A stretch of DNA of 64,000 bases from Tritrichomonas musculus (Eukaryota > Parabasalia > Tritrichomonadida > Tritrichomonadidae): the NCBI GenBank assembly GCA_039105265.1, contig JAPFFF010000001.1, positions 5,332,001-5,396,000 of the forward strand, given 5' to 3'. The position numbers were made by a program, and so were the translations under genes. The notes under the pieces are model-generated. The model did not search any database. It was not told the origin of the DNA and worked only from the letters and a program-made list of their open reading frames with translations. Positions 53,461 through 61,478 of this stretch are shown in pieces; position 1 is the first letter of the stretch; every line of letters starts with the position of its first letter.

Positions 53461-55147
53461 TGTTTTATTTTTTCAATCAAATCAAAACCTTAATAGATTT
53501 TGACAAGGTTGTTACAATTGAAAAAATTCTTCTTGAAAAAGATCCGAAATTTTTAATGATTTTGACGAATTATGTCGACAAGGTGAAAATCACTCTTACA
53601 TTTGCTATTTAATCAGAAATGATTTGGTTGAAAAATTTGTCGAATATGTAAATCGAGCCGATCTCTCACTCTCAAATACAAAAATAGAAAATTCAATTTT
53701 TGAAACAAATTTATTTTTGATTTATAAAGAGCCAACATTGATTGAATACGCCGCATTTTTTGGATCAATACAAATATTCCAATATCTTAAATATTGTGGA
53801 GTTTCTTTGAAACCGTCATTGTGGATTTATGCAATTCATTCGAATTGTCCAGATATGATTCACATTCTTGAAGAAAATTATGTTGTTCCTTACGATAATT
53901 TGTATGAAGAATGCTTTTTAGAATCAATAAAATGTCATCACAATGGAATTGCGAATTATATATTTGATAATTTATTGTTCAAAAGTAAATGCATTGAAAA
54001 TATGTTCACTGAAAGATCTCTTAAAAACGGTTTTCAATATCATAATTACGATTATATCCATTCAGATTTCTGCCAGAAAACAGTCATTTTTCATTTAATC
54101 AAATATAATTACTTTTACTTATTTAAGCTTTTATTAGAAGAGAAAAAACTGAATGTGAATGAAAGGCATAAAATGTCTGCTTTATGGTCTGCTATTGAAT
54201 ATAACAAAAATGACTTTTTAAATGTTTTATTGAATCATGAAGATATTCAGTTTGGTCCAAACGTTTTTGAAAAATGTGAAAAAATAATTAATATCAAAAT
54301 CCCATTTAAAATTATGACAATTGGTGAAAGAGCATTCAAAAACTGTCATAATTTAATTGATGTCATTATTCCATCATCAATTCTATCAATTGAGAATTAT
54401 GCTTTTTGCAATTGTTCCAAATTAGAACATGTGTATATTCCTTCATTTTTAACAACAATTCAAAAGGGAACTTTTCTTCAATGTTCTTCATTGAAAAGTG
54501 TTTCAATTCCACAATCAGTTACTGAAATTTGTGCTTTTGCCATTAGTGAATGTTATTCACTTAAAAATATAAATATTCCTTCTGGTGTTACAAAAATTGG
54601 AGAATTTGCGTTTTTTAGATGTCGTTCAATTACCGAAATTGAGCTTCCATCATTAATAACCGAAATACCAAAGAGCACTTTTGAGGATTGTATTGAAATG
54701 AGAAGGATAACAATTCCGTCTTCTTTGTTAATAATTGGTGATAATGCTTTTAAAGGATGCTACATGATAAAAAAAAATTGATTTACCTTCTTCTGTAATA
54801 AAAATTGGTAAATATGCTTTCAATAATTGTTCTTCATTAAGTGAATTTTTAATTCCACCATTATTAACCGAAATTGATGATGGGTGTTTTTCTAATTGTA
54901 CATTTACTTCAATAACAATTCCATCAAAAGTAAAATCTTTAAATAAACATTGTTTTGAACATTGTTTCTTATTGGAAGAAATATTATTTCAATCAGCCAA
55001 TATTGAAATTAAATGTGAAGAATATCTTCGATGTGTGAAGTTAGATATAATAAAAACAGAATCATCGAAAAAATATAAGATTGTACGTTATGTAGGTAAT
55101 TTGAAAATTGTTTTATTGCCCAACATAAGTATTGCGGTAAAACTCTG
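53461..55147 (+). pseudogene. Ankyrin/BspA-like LRR gene with two frame changes
   Basis: ATG 53,461 opens MFYFFNQIKTLIDFDKVVTIEKILLEKDPKF. At a T-run near 53,555 the frame changes and coding continues as NDFDELCRQGENHSYICYLIRND into a DUF3447-type ankyrin region (PTLIEYAAFFGS; PSLWIYAIHSN), then BspA-type LRRs from about residue 230 (IPSSILSIENYAFCNCSKLEHVYIP). At an A-run near 54,775 the frame changes again, and LRRs continue to a stop at 55,147. Apart from these two homopolymer sites the roughly 560-codon gene reads cleanly, so it may be intact in the real genome. The 40.1-kb pseudogene is a relative. Confidence 0.75.
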
Positions 55148-55252
55148 AAGTGAATAACGAATATACAACATTAATTAATCACTTATTATTATTTAGTCAT
55201 ATGATGAATTATATATAGAATATTGATTAAAATTAGAAAGATTCTAAAAAAA

Positions 55253-55290
<38 letters not shown>

Positions 55291-55309
55291 ACTTTTTCAT
55301 AAGTTTTTT
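55148..55309. other. Spacer with a 31-base T-run
   Basis: AT-rich spacer ending in an uninterrupted run of about 31 T (55,256-55,286) just before the GC-rich patch. The T-run may be the A-tail side of an inserted sequence or simple slippage. Confidence 0.5.
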
Positions 55310-55411
55310 GCCCGGAGCATTTGCCCGGGCAATGGTATAAAGGGCGCGAGTACGGGCGGGCAAAACGGTTTGGACGGGCCAGCCCGTGCCCGTGCCCTTT
55401 TAGCAAGCCTG
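55310..55411 (-). mobile_element. GC-rich hAT-like terminal fragment
   Basis: About 100 bases of strikingly GC-rich sequence, made of GGGC/GCCC blocks, in a region otherwise near 20-25% GC. Read on the minus strand it starts CAGGCTTGCTAAAAGGGC and continues with repeated GGGCACGGGC, which resembles the terminal inverted repeats of some hAT transposons (CAGG start). A second end and a target duplication were not found, so it looks like a solo end or a very short derivative. Confidence 0.45.
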
Positions 55412-55443
55412 TAAAATAATTAATATCGCTTAAAAAATGTAAA

Positions 55444-57042
55444 TTATTCATTGCTAGAGATAAAATTATCTTGATCATTTGTTTTTATTCTGTCATGATT
55501 TTTGCTGCTTTCACTTTCATATTCGTTTAATTGCTTCTTCAAACCAAAATTTTCACTGTTTAATCTGTTTATCTGATTTTGATTCATATTGATTAATAAT
55601 TTTAGTTCTTGTATTTGCTTATCTTTTGACTTTATTTCCTTATTTTGAATTTCAATCAATTTCTTCAATTTAGCATTTTCATTTTCCATATTTGACTTTT
55701 TATTGATCTCTTCATTGTCTGATTCCTCCTCTTCAATTCGATTGCTGACTTTTTCACTGAAATTTGAATTCTTATCCAAATCTTCTTCATATTCAATAAA
55801 CACGTCGTAATCTTCTCCTTCATCTTCTGTTGATTTTTTGTTTTTATTCAAAATTCTTTCATTTTCAATCAAATTTTCTTTTTGTGCCAAATAATTTCTT
55901 TTACTTACATTTGTAACCTGCGATTCATCAAACATTTTATAATTTCTTCCTTCATTATCATTCAAGTTTTCAAATTCATTTTGTGTCAAATTGTTTCTTT
56001 TATTGAAATTTTTGATTGGCGATTCATCAAACATTCTGTAACCTTCTACTTCATTTTCATCTTTGTTTTTTATTAAATTGTTGCTTTTTCTGCCTAAATC
56101 ATCAAGTAAATTGTAGTCGTTTATTGTTGATTTTTGGTTCGAATTTTGTAATTCATTCGATTTCATGCTTGATTTGTTTTTCAGTTTGAGCTGGCTTACT
56201 TGCTTGCTCAGCGACTGATTCTGAATATTCAGCTCTTTTATCAAGCGTGTCAACTCAATTTTTTCATTTAGAAAATAAATTTGCGGCTCAGCGAGTTGAT
56301 TTTTCAGTTCAGTCACTTCTTTTTCAAGCGACTTGATTCTTTCATTTTTTTCAGCGTTTTCTTTTTTATTTTTTGAAATCACAAGTTTGCTTTTAAGCAA
56401 CAATTTCTCCATTTCTTCCTCTTTTGAATATTTCTCTGCCAAATTACTTTTGTTTTGATCGATTGTCTGTCTTAACGCTTCGTTTTTTTGCTTCAAATCT
56501 TTGATTTTCTTTTTGTAATGGTTTTTCGTTGTTTGATGCTTGTCATTCAGTATCTGGATTGTTTTATTTAATTGATAATTCTCTTCAATCAATCCTTTAT
56601 CATCAATTTGTGATTGTGAGCATTTGTTTGAAATTTGGAAAAAATCAGATCTGAGTGAGTTAATTGTTAATTGACTTTCTTCACCTTTGCGGGTAAAATT
56701 GTCTATTTCTCTTTCATGTTCAGTTTTTAATGATTGAATTAAATTACTTAATTGTTTATTAATTGAAATCAAATTATTATTTTCTTCTCTAACTTTTTTT
56801 TCTGTGGATAAAGCTTGATCTAGTTGATTTTTGGTTATTATTAAATCCGATTCAAGGGACCTAATTTTTTTATCTTTTTCTCCGTTTTGATCTTTTACTT
56901 TTGTAAAAAGATCACTTGTTACTGGTATTAATCTATCTTTCAATTGACTTAATTCCTTGTTTTCTCTTTGCAATTGTATATTTTCTCTCTCTAATTTTAT
57001 TTTTTCTGCTTGTAATGCTAAAAGTTGATCATTGAATAGCAT
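55444..57042 (-). CDS. Long coiled-coil protein
   Basis: A 532-residue protein from ATG 57,042. Almost the entire length is charged heptad-type coiled coil (NELSQLKDRLIPV, IKSLEKEVTELKNQLAEP, KSKDKQIQELKLLI). The central part (about residues 290-440) is less regular and contains two related segments, YRMFDESPIKNFNKRNNLTQNEFE and YKMFDESQVTNVSKRNYLAQKE, an internal duplication. It has no catalytic motif, signal peptide or membrane segment. It is probably a cytoskeletal or scaffold protein; many trichomonad cytoskeletal proteins look like this. The exact role is unknown. Confidence 0.82.
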   Translation of the reverse strand: MLFNDQLLALQAEKIKLERENIQLQRENKELSQLKDRLIPVTSDLFTKVKDQNGEKDKKIRSLESDLIITKNQLDQALSTEKKVREENNNLISINKQLSNLIQSLKTEHEREIDNFTRKGEESQLTINSLRSDFFQISNKCSQSQIDDKGLIEENYQLNKTIQILNDKHQTTKNHYKKKIKDLKQKNEALRQTIDQNKSNLAEKYSKEEEMEKLLLKSKLVISKNKKENAEKNERIKSLEKEVTELKNQLAEPQIYFLNEKIELTRLIKELNIQNQSLSKQVSQLKLKNKSSMKSNELQNSNQKSTINDYNLLDDLGRKSNNLIKNKDENEVEGYRMFDESPIKNFNKRNNLTQNEFENLNDNEGRNYKMFDESQVTNVSKRNYLAQKENLIENERILNKNKKSTEDEGEDYDVFIEYEEDLDKNSNFSEKVSNRIEEEESDNEEINKKSNMENENAKLKKLIEIQNKEIKSKDKQIQELKLLINMNQNQINRLNSENFGLKKQLNEYESESSKNHDRIKTNDQDNFISSNE

Positions 57043-57253
57043 TTTTAGTTAAAATTAACGTTTTTTGATTGAAAATTAATTTTCAATCAAAATAATCATA
57101 ATAATTTGTTTTGAATGTATTTTATGTATTATAAAATTAAATTTATTTTAATTTAAATTATAATATGATGTAAATAATAAAGTTTAAAAATATATCGAAT
57201 GATGATATTTCTTAAAGCAAGAAATAAATGTTGATAGCATTATACAACAAGGA

Positions 57254-57325
57254 GGGACTTTAGCATAATGGTAAATGCACTGGTAAGAAAGCCAGAAGAT
57301 CGGGGTTCGATTCCCCGAAGTTCCA
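57254..57325 (+). tRNA. tRNA-like gene 1, type A
   Basis: 72 bases. Acceptor GGGACTT/AAGTTCC with a G3-U70 pair and A73; D arm GCAT/ATGC; T arm CGGGG-TTCGATT-CCCCG. A box TAGCATAATGG and B box GGTTCGATTCC fit Pol III promoters, and T6 follows at once. The anticodon arm is CTGGT/GCCAG with only a six-base loop, AAGAAA, and no U33, so no anticodon can be assigned. Leader variant 1 (with GTTGATAGCATTATAC). Confidence 0.75.
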
Positions 57326-57426
57326 TTTTTTGATTTCATTCTTTTTGTGAAAATGTTTGAAAATTCATCGAATGATGATATTTCTTAAAGCAAGAAATAA
57401 ATGTTGATAGCATTATACAACAAGGA

Positions 57427-57497
57427 GGGACTTTAGCACAATGGGAGATGCGCTGGCAAGTAGGCCAGAGGTCGGGGTTCGATTCCCCGAAGTTCCA
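57427..57497 (+). tRNA. tRNA-like gene 2, type B
   Basis: 71 bases. Same acceptor and T arm as type A, but D arm GCAC/ATGC (one mismatch), base 26 G, anticodon stem CTGGC/GCCAG (perfect) and loop AAGTAG; four-base variable region AGGT. The loop would read AGT (Thr) only if one base were missing from a normal seven-base loop. Leader variant 1. Confidence 0.75.
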
Positions 57498-57598
57498 TTT
57501 TTTGATTTCATTCTTTTTGTGAAAATGTTTGAAAATTCATCGAATGATGATATTTCTTAAAGCAAGAAATAAATGTTGATAGCATTATACAACAAGGA

Positions 57599-57670
57599 GG
57601 GACTTTAGCATAATGGTAAATGCACTGGTAAGAAAGCCAGAAGATTGGGGTTCGATTCCCCGAAGTTCCA
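57599..57670 (+). tRNA. tRNA-like gene 3, type A
   Basis: Type A with one private change: the first T-stem base is T instead of C, leaving a T-G wobble with the last. Leader variant 1. Confidence 0.75.
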
Positions 57671-57771
57671 TTTTTTGATTTCATTCTTTTTGTGAAAATG
57701 TTTGAAAATTCATCGAATGATGATATTTCTTAAAGCAAGAAATGCATATTTATAACATTATATAACAAGGA

Positions 57772-57843
57772 GGGACTTTAGCATAATGGTAAATGCACTG
57801 GTAAGAAAGCCAGAAGATCGGGGTTCGATTCCCCGAAGTTCCA
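57772..57843 (+). tRNA. tRNA-like gene 4, type A
   Basis: Type A body identical to gene 1; leader variant 2 (with GCATATTTATAACATTATATAAC). Confidence 0.75.
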
Positions 57844-57944
57844 TTTTTTGATTTCATTCTTTTTGTGAAAATGTTTGAAAATTCATCGAATGATGATATT
57901 TCTTAAAGCAAGAAATGCATATTTATAACATTATACAACAAGGA

Positions 57945-58016
57945 GGGACTTTAGCATAATGGTAAATGCACTGGTAAGAAAGCCAGAAGATCGGGGTTCG
58001 ATTCCCCGAAGTTCCA
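57945..58016 (+). tRNA. tRNA-like gene 5, type A
   Basis: Type A body; leader variant 2 with a C in TATACAAC. Confidence 0.75.
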
Positions 58017-58117
58017 TTTTTTGATTTCATTCTTTTTGTGAAAATGTTTGAAAATTCATCGAATGATGATATTTCTTAAAGCAAGAAATGCATATTTATA
58101 ACATTATACAACAAGGA

Positions 58118-58189
58118 GGGACTTTAGCATAATGGTAAATGCACTGGTAAGAAAGCCAGAAGATCGGGGTTCGATTCCCCGAAGTTCCA
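58118..58189 (+). tRNA. tRNA-like gene 6, type A
   Basis: Type A body; the leader is the same as that of gene 5, so these two adjacent units are recent duplicates. Confidence 0.75.
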
Positions 58190-58290
58190 TTTTTTGATTT
58201 CATTCTTTTTGTGAAAATGTTTGAAAATTCATCGAATGATGATATTTCTTAAAGCAAGAAATAAATGTTGATAGCATTATACAACAAGGA

Positions 58291-58362
58291 GGGACTTTAG
58301 CATAATGGTAAATGCACTGGTAAGAAAGCCAGAAGATCGGGGTTCGATTCCCCGAAGTTCCA
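58291..58362 (+). tRNA. tRNA-like gene 7, type A
   Basis: Type A body with leader variant 1, like gene 1. Confidence 0.75.
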
Positions 58363-58463
58363 TTTTTTGATTTCATTCTTTTTGTGAAAATGTTTGAAAA
58401 TTCATCGAATGATGATATTTCTTAAAGCAAGAAATAAATGTTGATAGCATTATACAACAAGGA

Positions 58464-58534
58464 GGGACTTTAGCACAATGGGAGATGCGCTGGCAAGTAG
58501 GCCAGAAGTCGGGGTTCGATTCCCCGAAGTTCCA
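58464..58534 (+). tRNA. tRNA-like gene 8, type B
   Basis: Type B with variable region AAGT instead of AGGT. First of three adjacent units sharing this change. Confidence 0.75.
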
Positions 58535-58635
58535 TTTTTTGATTTCATTCTTTTTGTGAAAATGTTTGAAAATTCATCGAATGATGATATTTCTTAAAGC
58601 AAGAAATAAATGTTGATAGCATTATACAACAAGGA

Positions 58636-58706
58636 GGGACTTTAGCACAATGGGAGATGCGCTGGCAAGTAGGCCAGAAGTCGGGGTTCGATTCCCCGAA
58701 GTTCCA
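58636..58706 (+). tRNA. tRNA-like gene 9, type B
   Basis: Type B, AAGT variable region, the same as gene 8; leader variant 1. Confidence 0.75.
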
Positions 58707-58807
58707 TTTTTTGATTTCATTCTTTTTGTGAAAATGTTTGAAAATTCATCGAATGATGATATTTCTTAAAGCAAGAAATAAATGTTGATAGCATTATACA
58801 ACAAGGA

Positions 58808-58878
58808 GGGACTTTAGCACAATGGGAGATGCGCTGGCAAGTAGGCCAGAAGTCGGGGTTCGATTCCCCGAAGTTCCA
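58808..58878 (+). tRNA. tRNA-like gene 10, type B
   Basis: Type B, AAGT variable region; last of the three-unit block that shares this change. Confidence 0.75.
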
Positions 58879-58979
58879 TTTTTTGATTTCATTCTTTTTG
58901 TGAAAATGTTTGAAAATTCATCGAATGATGATATTTCTTAAAGCAAGAAATAAATGTTGATAGCATTATACAACAAGGA

Positions 58980-59050
58980 GGGACTTTAGCACAATGGGAG
59001 ATGCGCTGGCAAGTAGGCCAGAGGTCGGGGTTCGATTCCCCGAAGTTCCA
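58980..59050 (+). tRNA. tRNA-like gene 11, type B
   Basis: Type B with AGGT variable region, like gene 2; leader variant 1. Confidence 0.75.
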
Positions 59051-59151
59051 TTTTTTGATTTCATTCTTTTTGTGAAAATGTTTGAAAATTCATCGAATGA
59101 TGATATTTCTTAAAGCAAGAAATGCATATTTATAACATTATATAACAAGGA

Positions 59152-59223
59152 GGGACTTTAGCATAATGGTAAATGCACTGGTAAGAAAGCCAGAAGATCG
59201 GGGTTCGATTCCCCGAAGTTCCA
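59152..59223 (+). tRNA. tRNA-like gene 12, type A
   Basis: Type A body with leader variant 2 (TATATAAC form), like gene 4. Confidence 0.75.
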
Positions 59224-59324
59224 TTTTTTGATTTCATTCTTTTTGTGAAAATGTTTGAAAATTCATCGAATGATGATATTTCTTAAAGCAAGAAATGCAT
59301 ATTTATAACATTATATAACAAGGA

Positions 59325-59396
59325 GGGACTTTAGCATAATGGTAAATGCACTGGTAAGAAAGCCAGAAGATCGGGGTTCGATTCCCCGAAGTTCCA
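59325..59396 (+). tRNA. tRNA-like gene 13, type A
   Basis: Type A body with leader variant 2, a duplicate of unit 12. Confidence 0.75.
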
Positions 59397-59497
59397 TTTT
59401 TTGATTTCATTCTTTTTGTGAAAATGTTTGAAAATTCATCGAATGATGATATTTCTTAAAGCAAGAAATAAATGTTGATAGCATTATACAACAAGGA

Positions 59498-59568
59498 GGG
59501 ACTTTAGCACAATGGGAGATGCGCTGGCAAGTAGGCCAGAGGTCGGGGTTCGATTCCCCGAAGTTCCA
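59498..59568 (+). tRNA. tRNA-like gene 14, type B
   Basis: Type B, AGGT variable region, leader variant 1. Last complete gene of the array. Confidence 0.75.
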
Positions 59569-59669
59569 TTTTTTGATTTCATTCTTTTTGTGAAAATGTT
59601 TGAAAATTCATCGAATGATGATATTTCTTAAAGCAAGAAATGCATATTTATAACATTATATAACAAGGA

Positions 59670-59697
59670 GGGACTTTAGCACAATGGTAGATGCGCA
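59670..59697 (+). pseudogene. Cut-off tRNA-like gene 15
   Basis: Only the first 28 bases are present: acceptor strand and D arm, with a mixed type (GCAC as in B, GGTAGATGC unlike either). The sequence then changes abruptly to a protein-coding-like fragment. Leader variant 2, so it is a recombinant unit at the array edge. Confidence 0.8.
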
Positions 59698-59699
59698 AC

Positions 59700-59966
59700 T
59701 AGATCAAGCTTTATCCACAGAAAAATGTTGATTTTGCAGCTGATATATATAAATTGATTGGATATTTATTATGGAAAGACGAATATTGTTATCAACGAGA
59801 ATATGATAAATATAAAGACATAGATTTCCTTTATAATTGGAATTATAATTTTTTGCAAACCAAAAATATTAATGATAGCAATACAAACAAAAAGAACGAA
59901 AATATAAAAAAAACGAATATTTCTGAACAATTTTATATGGAATTCGGTTTAATGGATACAGAATAA
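59700..59966 (+). pseudogene. C-terminal gene fragment at the array edge
   Basis: Directly after the cut-off tRNA-like unit, one frame reads KNVDFAADIYKLIGYLLWKDEYCYQREYDKY and so on to a stop at 59,966, about 85 residues with no plausible ATG at its start. It looks like the end of a host protein joined to the array by recombination. The family is not recognised. Confidence 0.5.
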
Positions 59967-60426
59967 GTTCTCACAAAAGTTTTTAATAATCTAATAAGTT
60001 CATTAAATGATGCTTAAAAATGATTATTTGCATTTTTTTTCTAATTACCATAATGTTCATATAGTGAATAGAAATTAGAAATTTCAACATATGGTTATAA
60101 ATATTATAAAATGTTTTATTATTGTAAACATTTGTGAGGAATTTATTCTGCGATTTTAAGGTTAATATTTTTAAACAGCTAATATTGTGTCTTAAACATT
60201 GATGACTTTCTGTTAATAAAGAAAACATTTTTCATATTCATGTTTCCATAAAGCAATATCTCAATTTAAAGCCAAAATTTGTGATATCTAATGATATCAT
60301 TTACTTTTATTTTGGTTTGAAAAGAGATTATGCAAAATTTTCTATTGTGTTTATATATAAATAAATTTAATTTTATTTAAATAAAAAGAATTCTTTTTTA
60401 CTTCTGCATTGTGAATTATAATAAAA
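59967..60426. other. Intergenic region next to the inverted copy
   Basis: AT-rich. The last 65 bases or so (from about 60,360) match, inverted, the 3' flank of the 224-residue gene copy A (15,900-15,965). An 18-base phrase at 60,270-60,287, also found at 15,969-15,986 in the same orientation, marks the breakpoint zone. Confidence 0.55.
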
Positions 60427-61101
60427 TTAATCATCAGAAATTACTCCAACGATTCCTCCATATCTCAATAATTCATCATAATATACTGAGTTTTCATTAA
60501 AAATTACAATATTGGTGTCTTTGTATTTGTGATTTTCATTTCTCAAAATATCTCTCCATTTGTTATCTTGTTTCATATAAATATCATAAGAAATCATGAA
60601 AACTTTTAATGCTCCTTCTTCTAAATATTGGAATGATTTGCCACCATAAATAACCAATTTTGGTTTGGTTTGTATGTATTGGTTTAATATTTCAAAGCAT
60701 CTGTTTTGAATTGATATTTCTGAACAAATTTTATTCTTTTCTTTGGATTTTTTATAATTCTCGATTTGTTCTTCTATTCTTCCTGAATCACCTCCGAAAA
60801 ATCTATATCTGTAGATTTCGAAATTGCATTTTCCAGATATTGCAAATTCATTTGTCTTTTTGTTTTCAAGACCTTCAAAACTTTCTGGTAAACAATCTGT
60901 TTCGAATCCATTTATTTTAATCATGGCATTACCATCATATTCTATGCTGACAACAAATATCTTGTTCTTATTTTCCATTTTAATAACATCTCCATGTAAA
61001 ATTACGAAGGACAACATTTCAAAATCTTCGTCATTTTCTACTGATATTCTGTAGCACATTTGGTGATCAAACTCTGTTTCATAAACCAAGTTATACTTCA
61101 T
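60427..61101 (-). CDS. Unrecognised 224-residue protein, copy B
   Basis: The inverted copy of the 15.2-kb gene: the same length (675 bases), the same ATG context with TCATTTT before it, and only a few residue changes seen by eye (for example E to F in YETEFDHQ, M to I in YIQTK, TIAY to MISY). The frame is intact. As in copy A it is divergent from a multi-kinase gene. Function unknown. Confidence 0.78.
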   Translation of the reverse strand: MKYNLVYETEFDHQMCYRISVENDEDFEMLSFVILHGDVIKMENKNKIFVVSIEYDGNAMIKINGFETDCLPESFEGLENKKTNEFAISGKCNFEIYRYRFFGGDSGRIEEQIENYKKSKEKNKICSEISIQNRCFEILNQYIQTKPKLVIYGGKSFQYLEEGALKVFMISYDIYMKQDNKWRDILRNENHKYKDTNIVIFNENSVYYDELLRYGGIVGVISDD

Positions 61102-61105
61102 TTTT

Positions 61106-61112
61106 AAAATGA
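61106..61112 (-). promoter_or_regulatory. Putative initiator (TCATTTT), copy B
   Basis: Same motif and nine-base spacing to the ATG as in copy A, kept although the sequence further upstream has diverged. Confidence 0.5.
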
Positions 61113-61199
61113 AATGCAACCAAAAAAAATTTTTTTGGTATTATTTGGATTCAAAAATTTCAATACAATATCTGAAAAATTTCTATTCAAAAAGTTTTT

Positions 61200-61446
61200 G
61201 ATTAAAAATTTTTTTCTTTAATTTGACAAATTTCTGTCATTATATTTTTTAAAGAAGAACAATGTTAAAACGTTTTAGAATTTTTTTATGTGATAAATGA
61301 TGGCAAAGTTACTTCGTATAACTTTTCACAATTTGAAAAAGCCGATTTTCCTTTGATTGTTACTGATGATTGTATGTTTATTTTTCAAGACTTTGACAAT
61401 TATTAAAAGATGATTTGCATATAAATGTGATTGAAAATCTTTATAT
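61200..61446 (-). pseudogene. Relic of the BspA-like fragment, copy B
   Basis: The inverted counterpart of 14,882-15,160: patches such as CTTTGACAATTATTAAAAGATG match copy A, but with gaps and rearranged bits. It is the remains of an LRR fragment with no coding capacity. Homology to the kinase gene begins straight after it. Confidence 0.55.
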
Positions 61447-61478
61447 GCAGACTTAATCCAGTGATTGTAACAGAATAC

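Larger units (their letters stand above)
57181..59697 (+). repeat. Tandem array of 172/173-bp tRNA-like units
   Basis: Fourteen complete units and one cut-off unit in the same orientation. Each unit has a spacer of about 101 bases with a conserved hairpin (ATTTCTT-aaagc-AAGAAAT), one of two leader variants, a 71- or 72-base tRNA-like gene, and a T6 Pol III terminator directly after the discriminator base. Unit length is 173 for type A genes and 172 for type B genes. Spacers are almost identical, which indicates unequal crossing-over or gene conversion. Confidence 0.95.

Noticed and set aside
57194-57250. A C/D-box snoRNA in the tRNA-array spacers (ATGATGA looks like a C box)
   Set aside because: No CTGA D box lies at a suitable distance in the spacer, so only one of the two required boxes is present.
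57254-59568. Array taken as tRNA-derived SINE copies
   Set aside because: Units are head-to-tail with full spacers on both sides, no A-tail and no target duplications, so tandem amplification fits better than retroposition.
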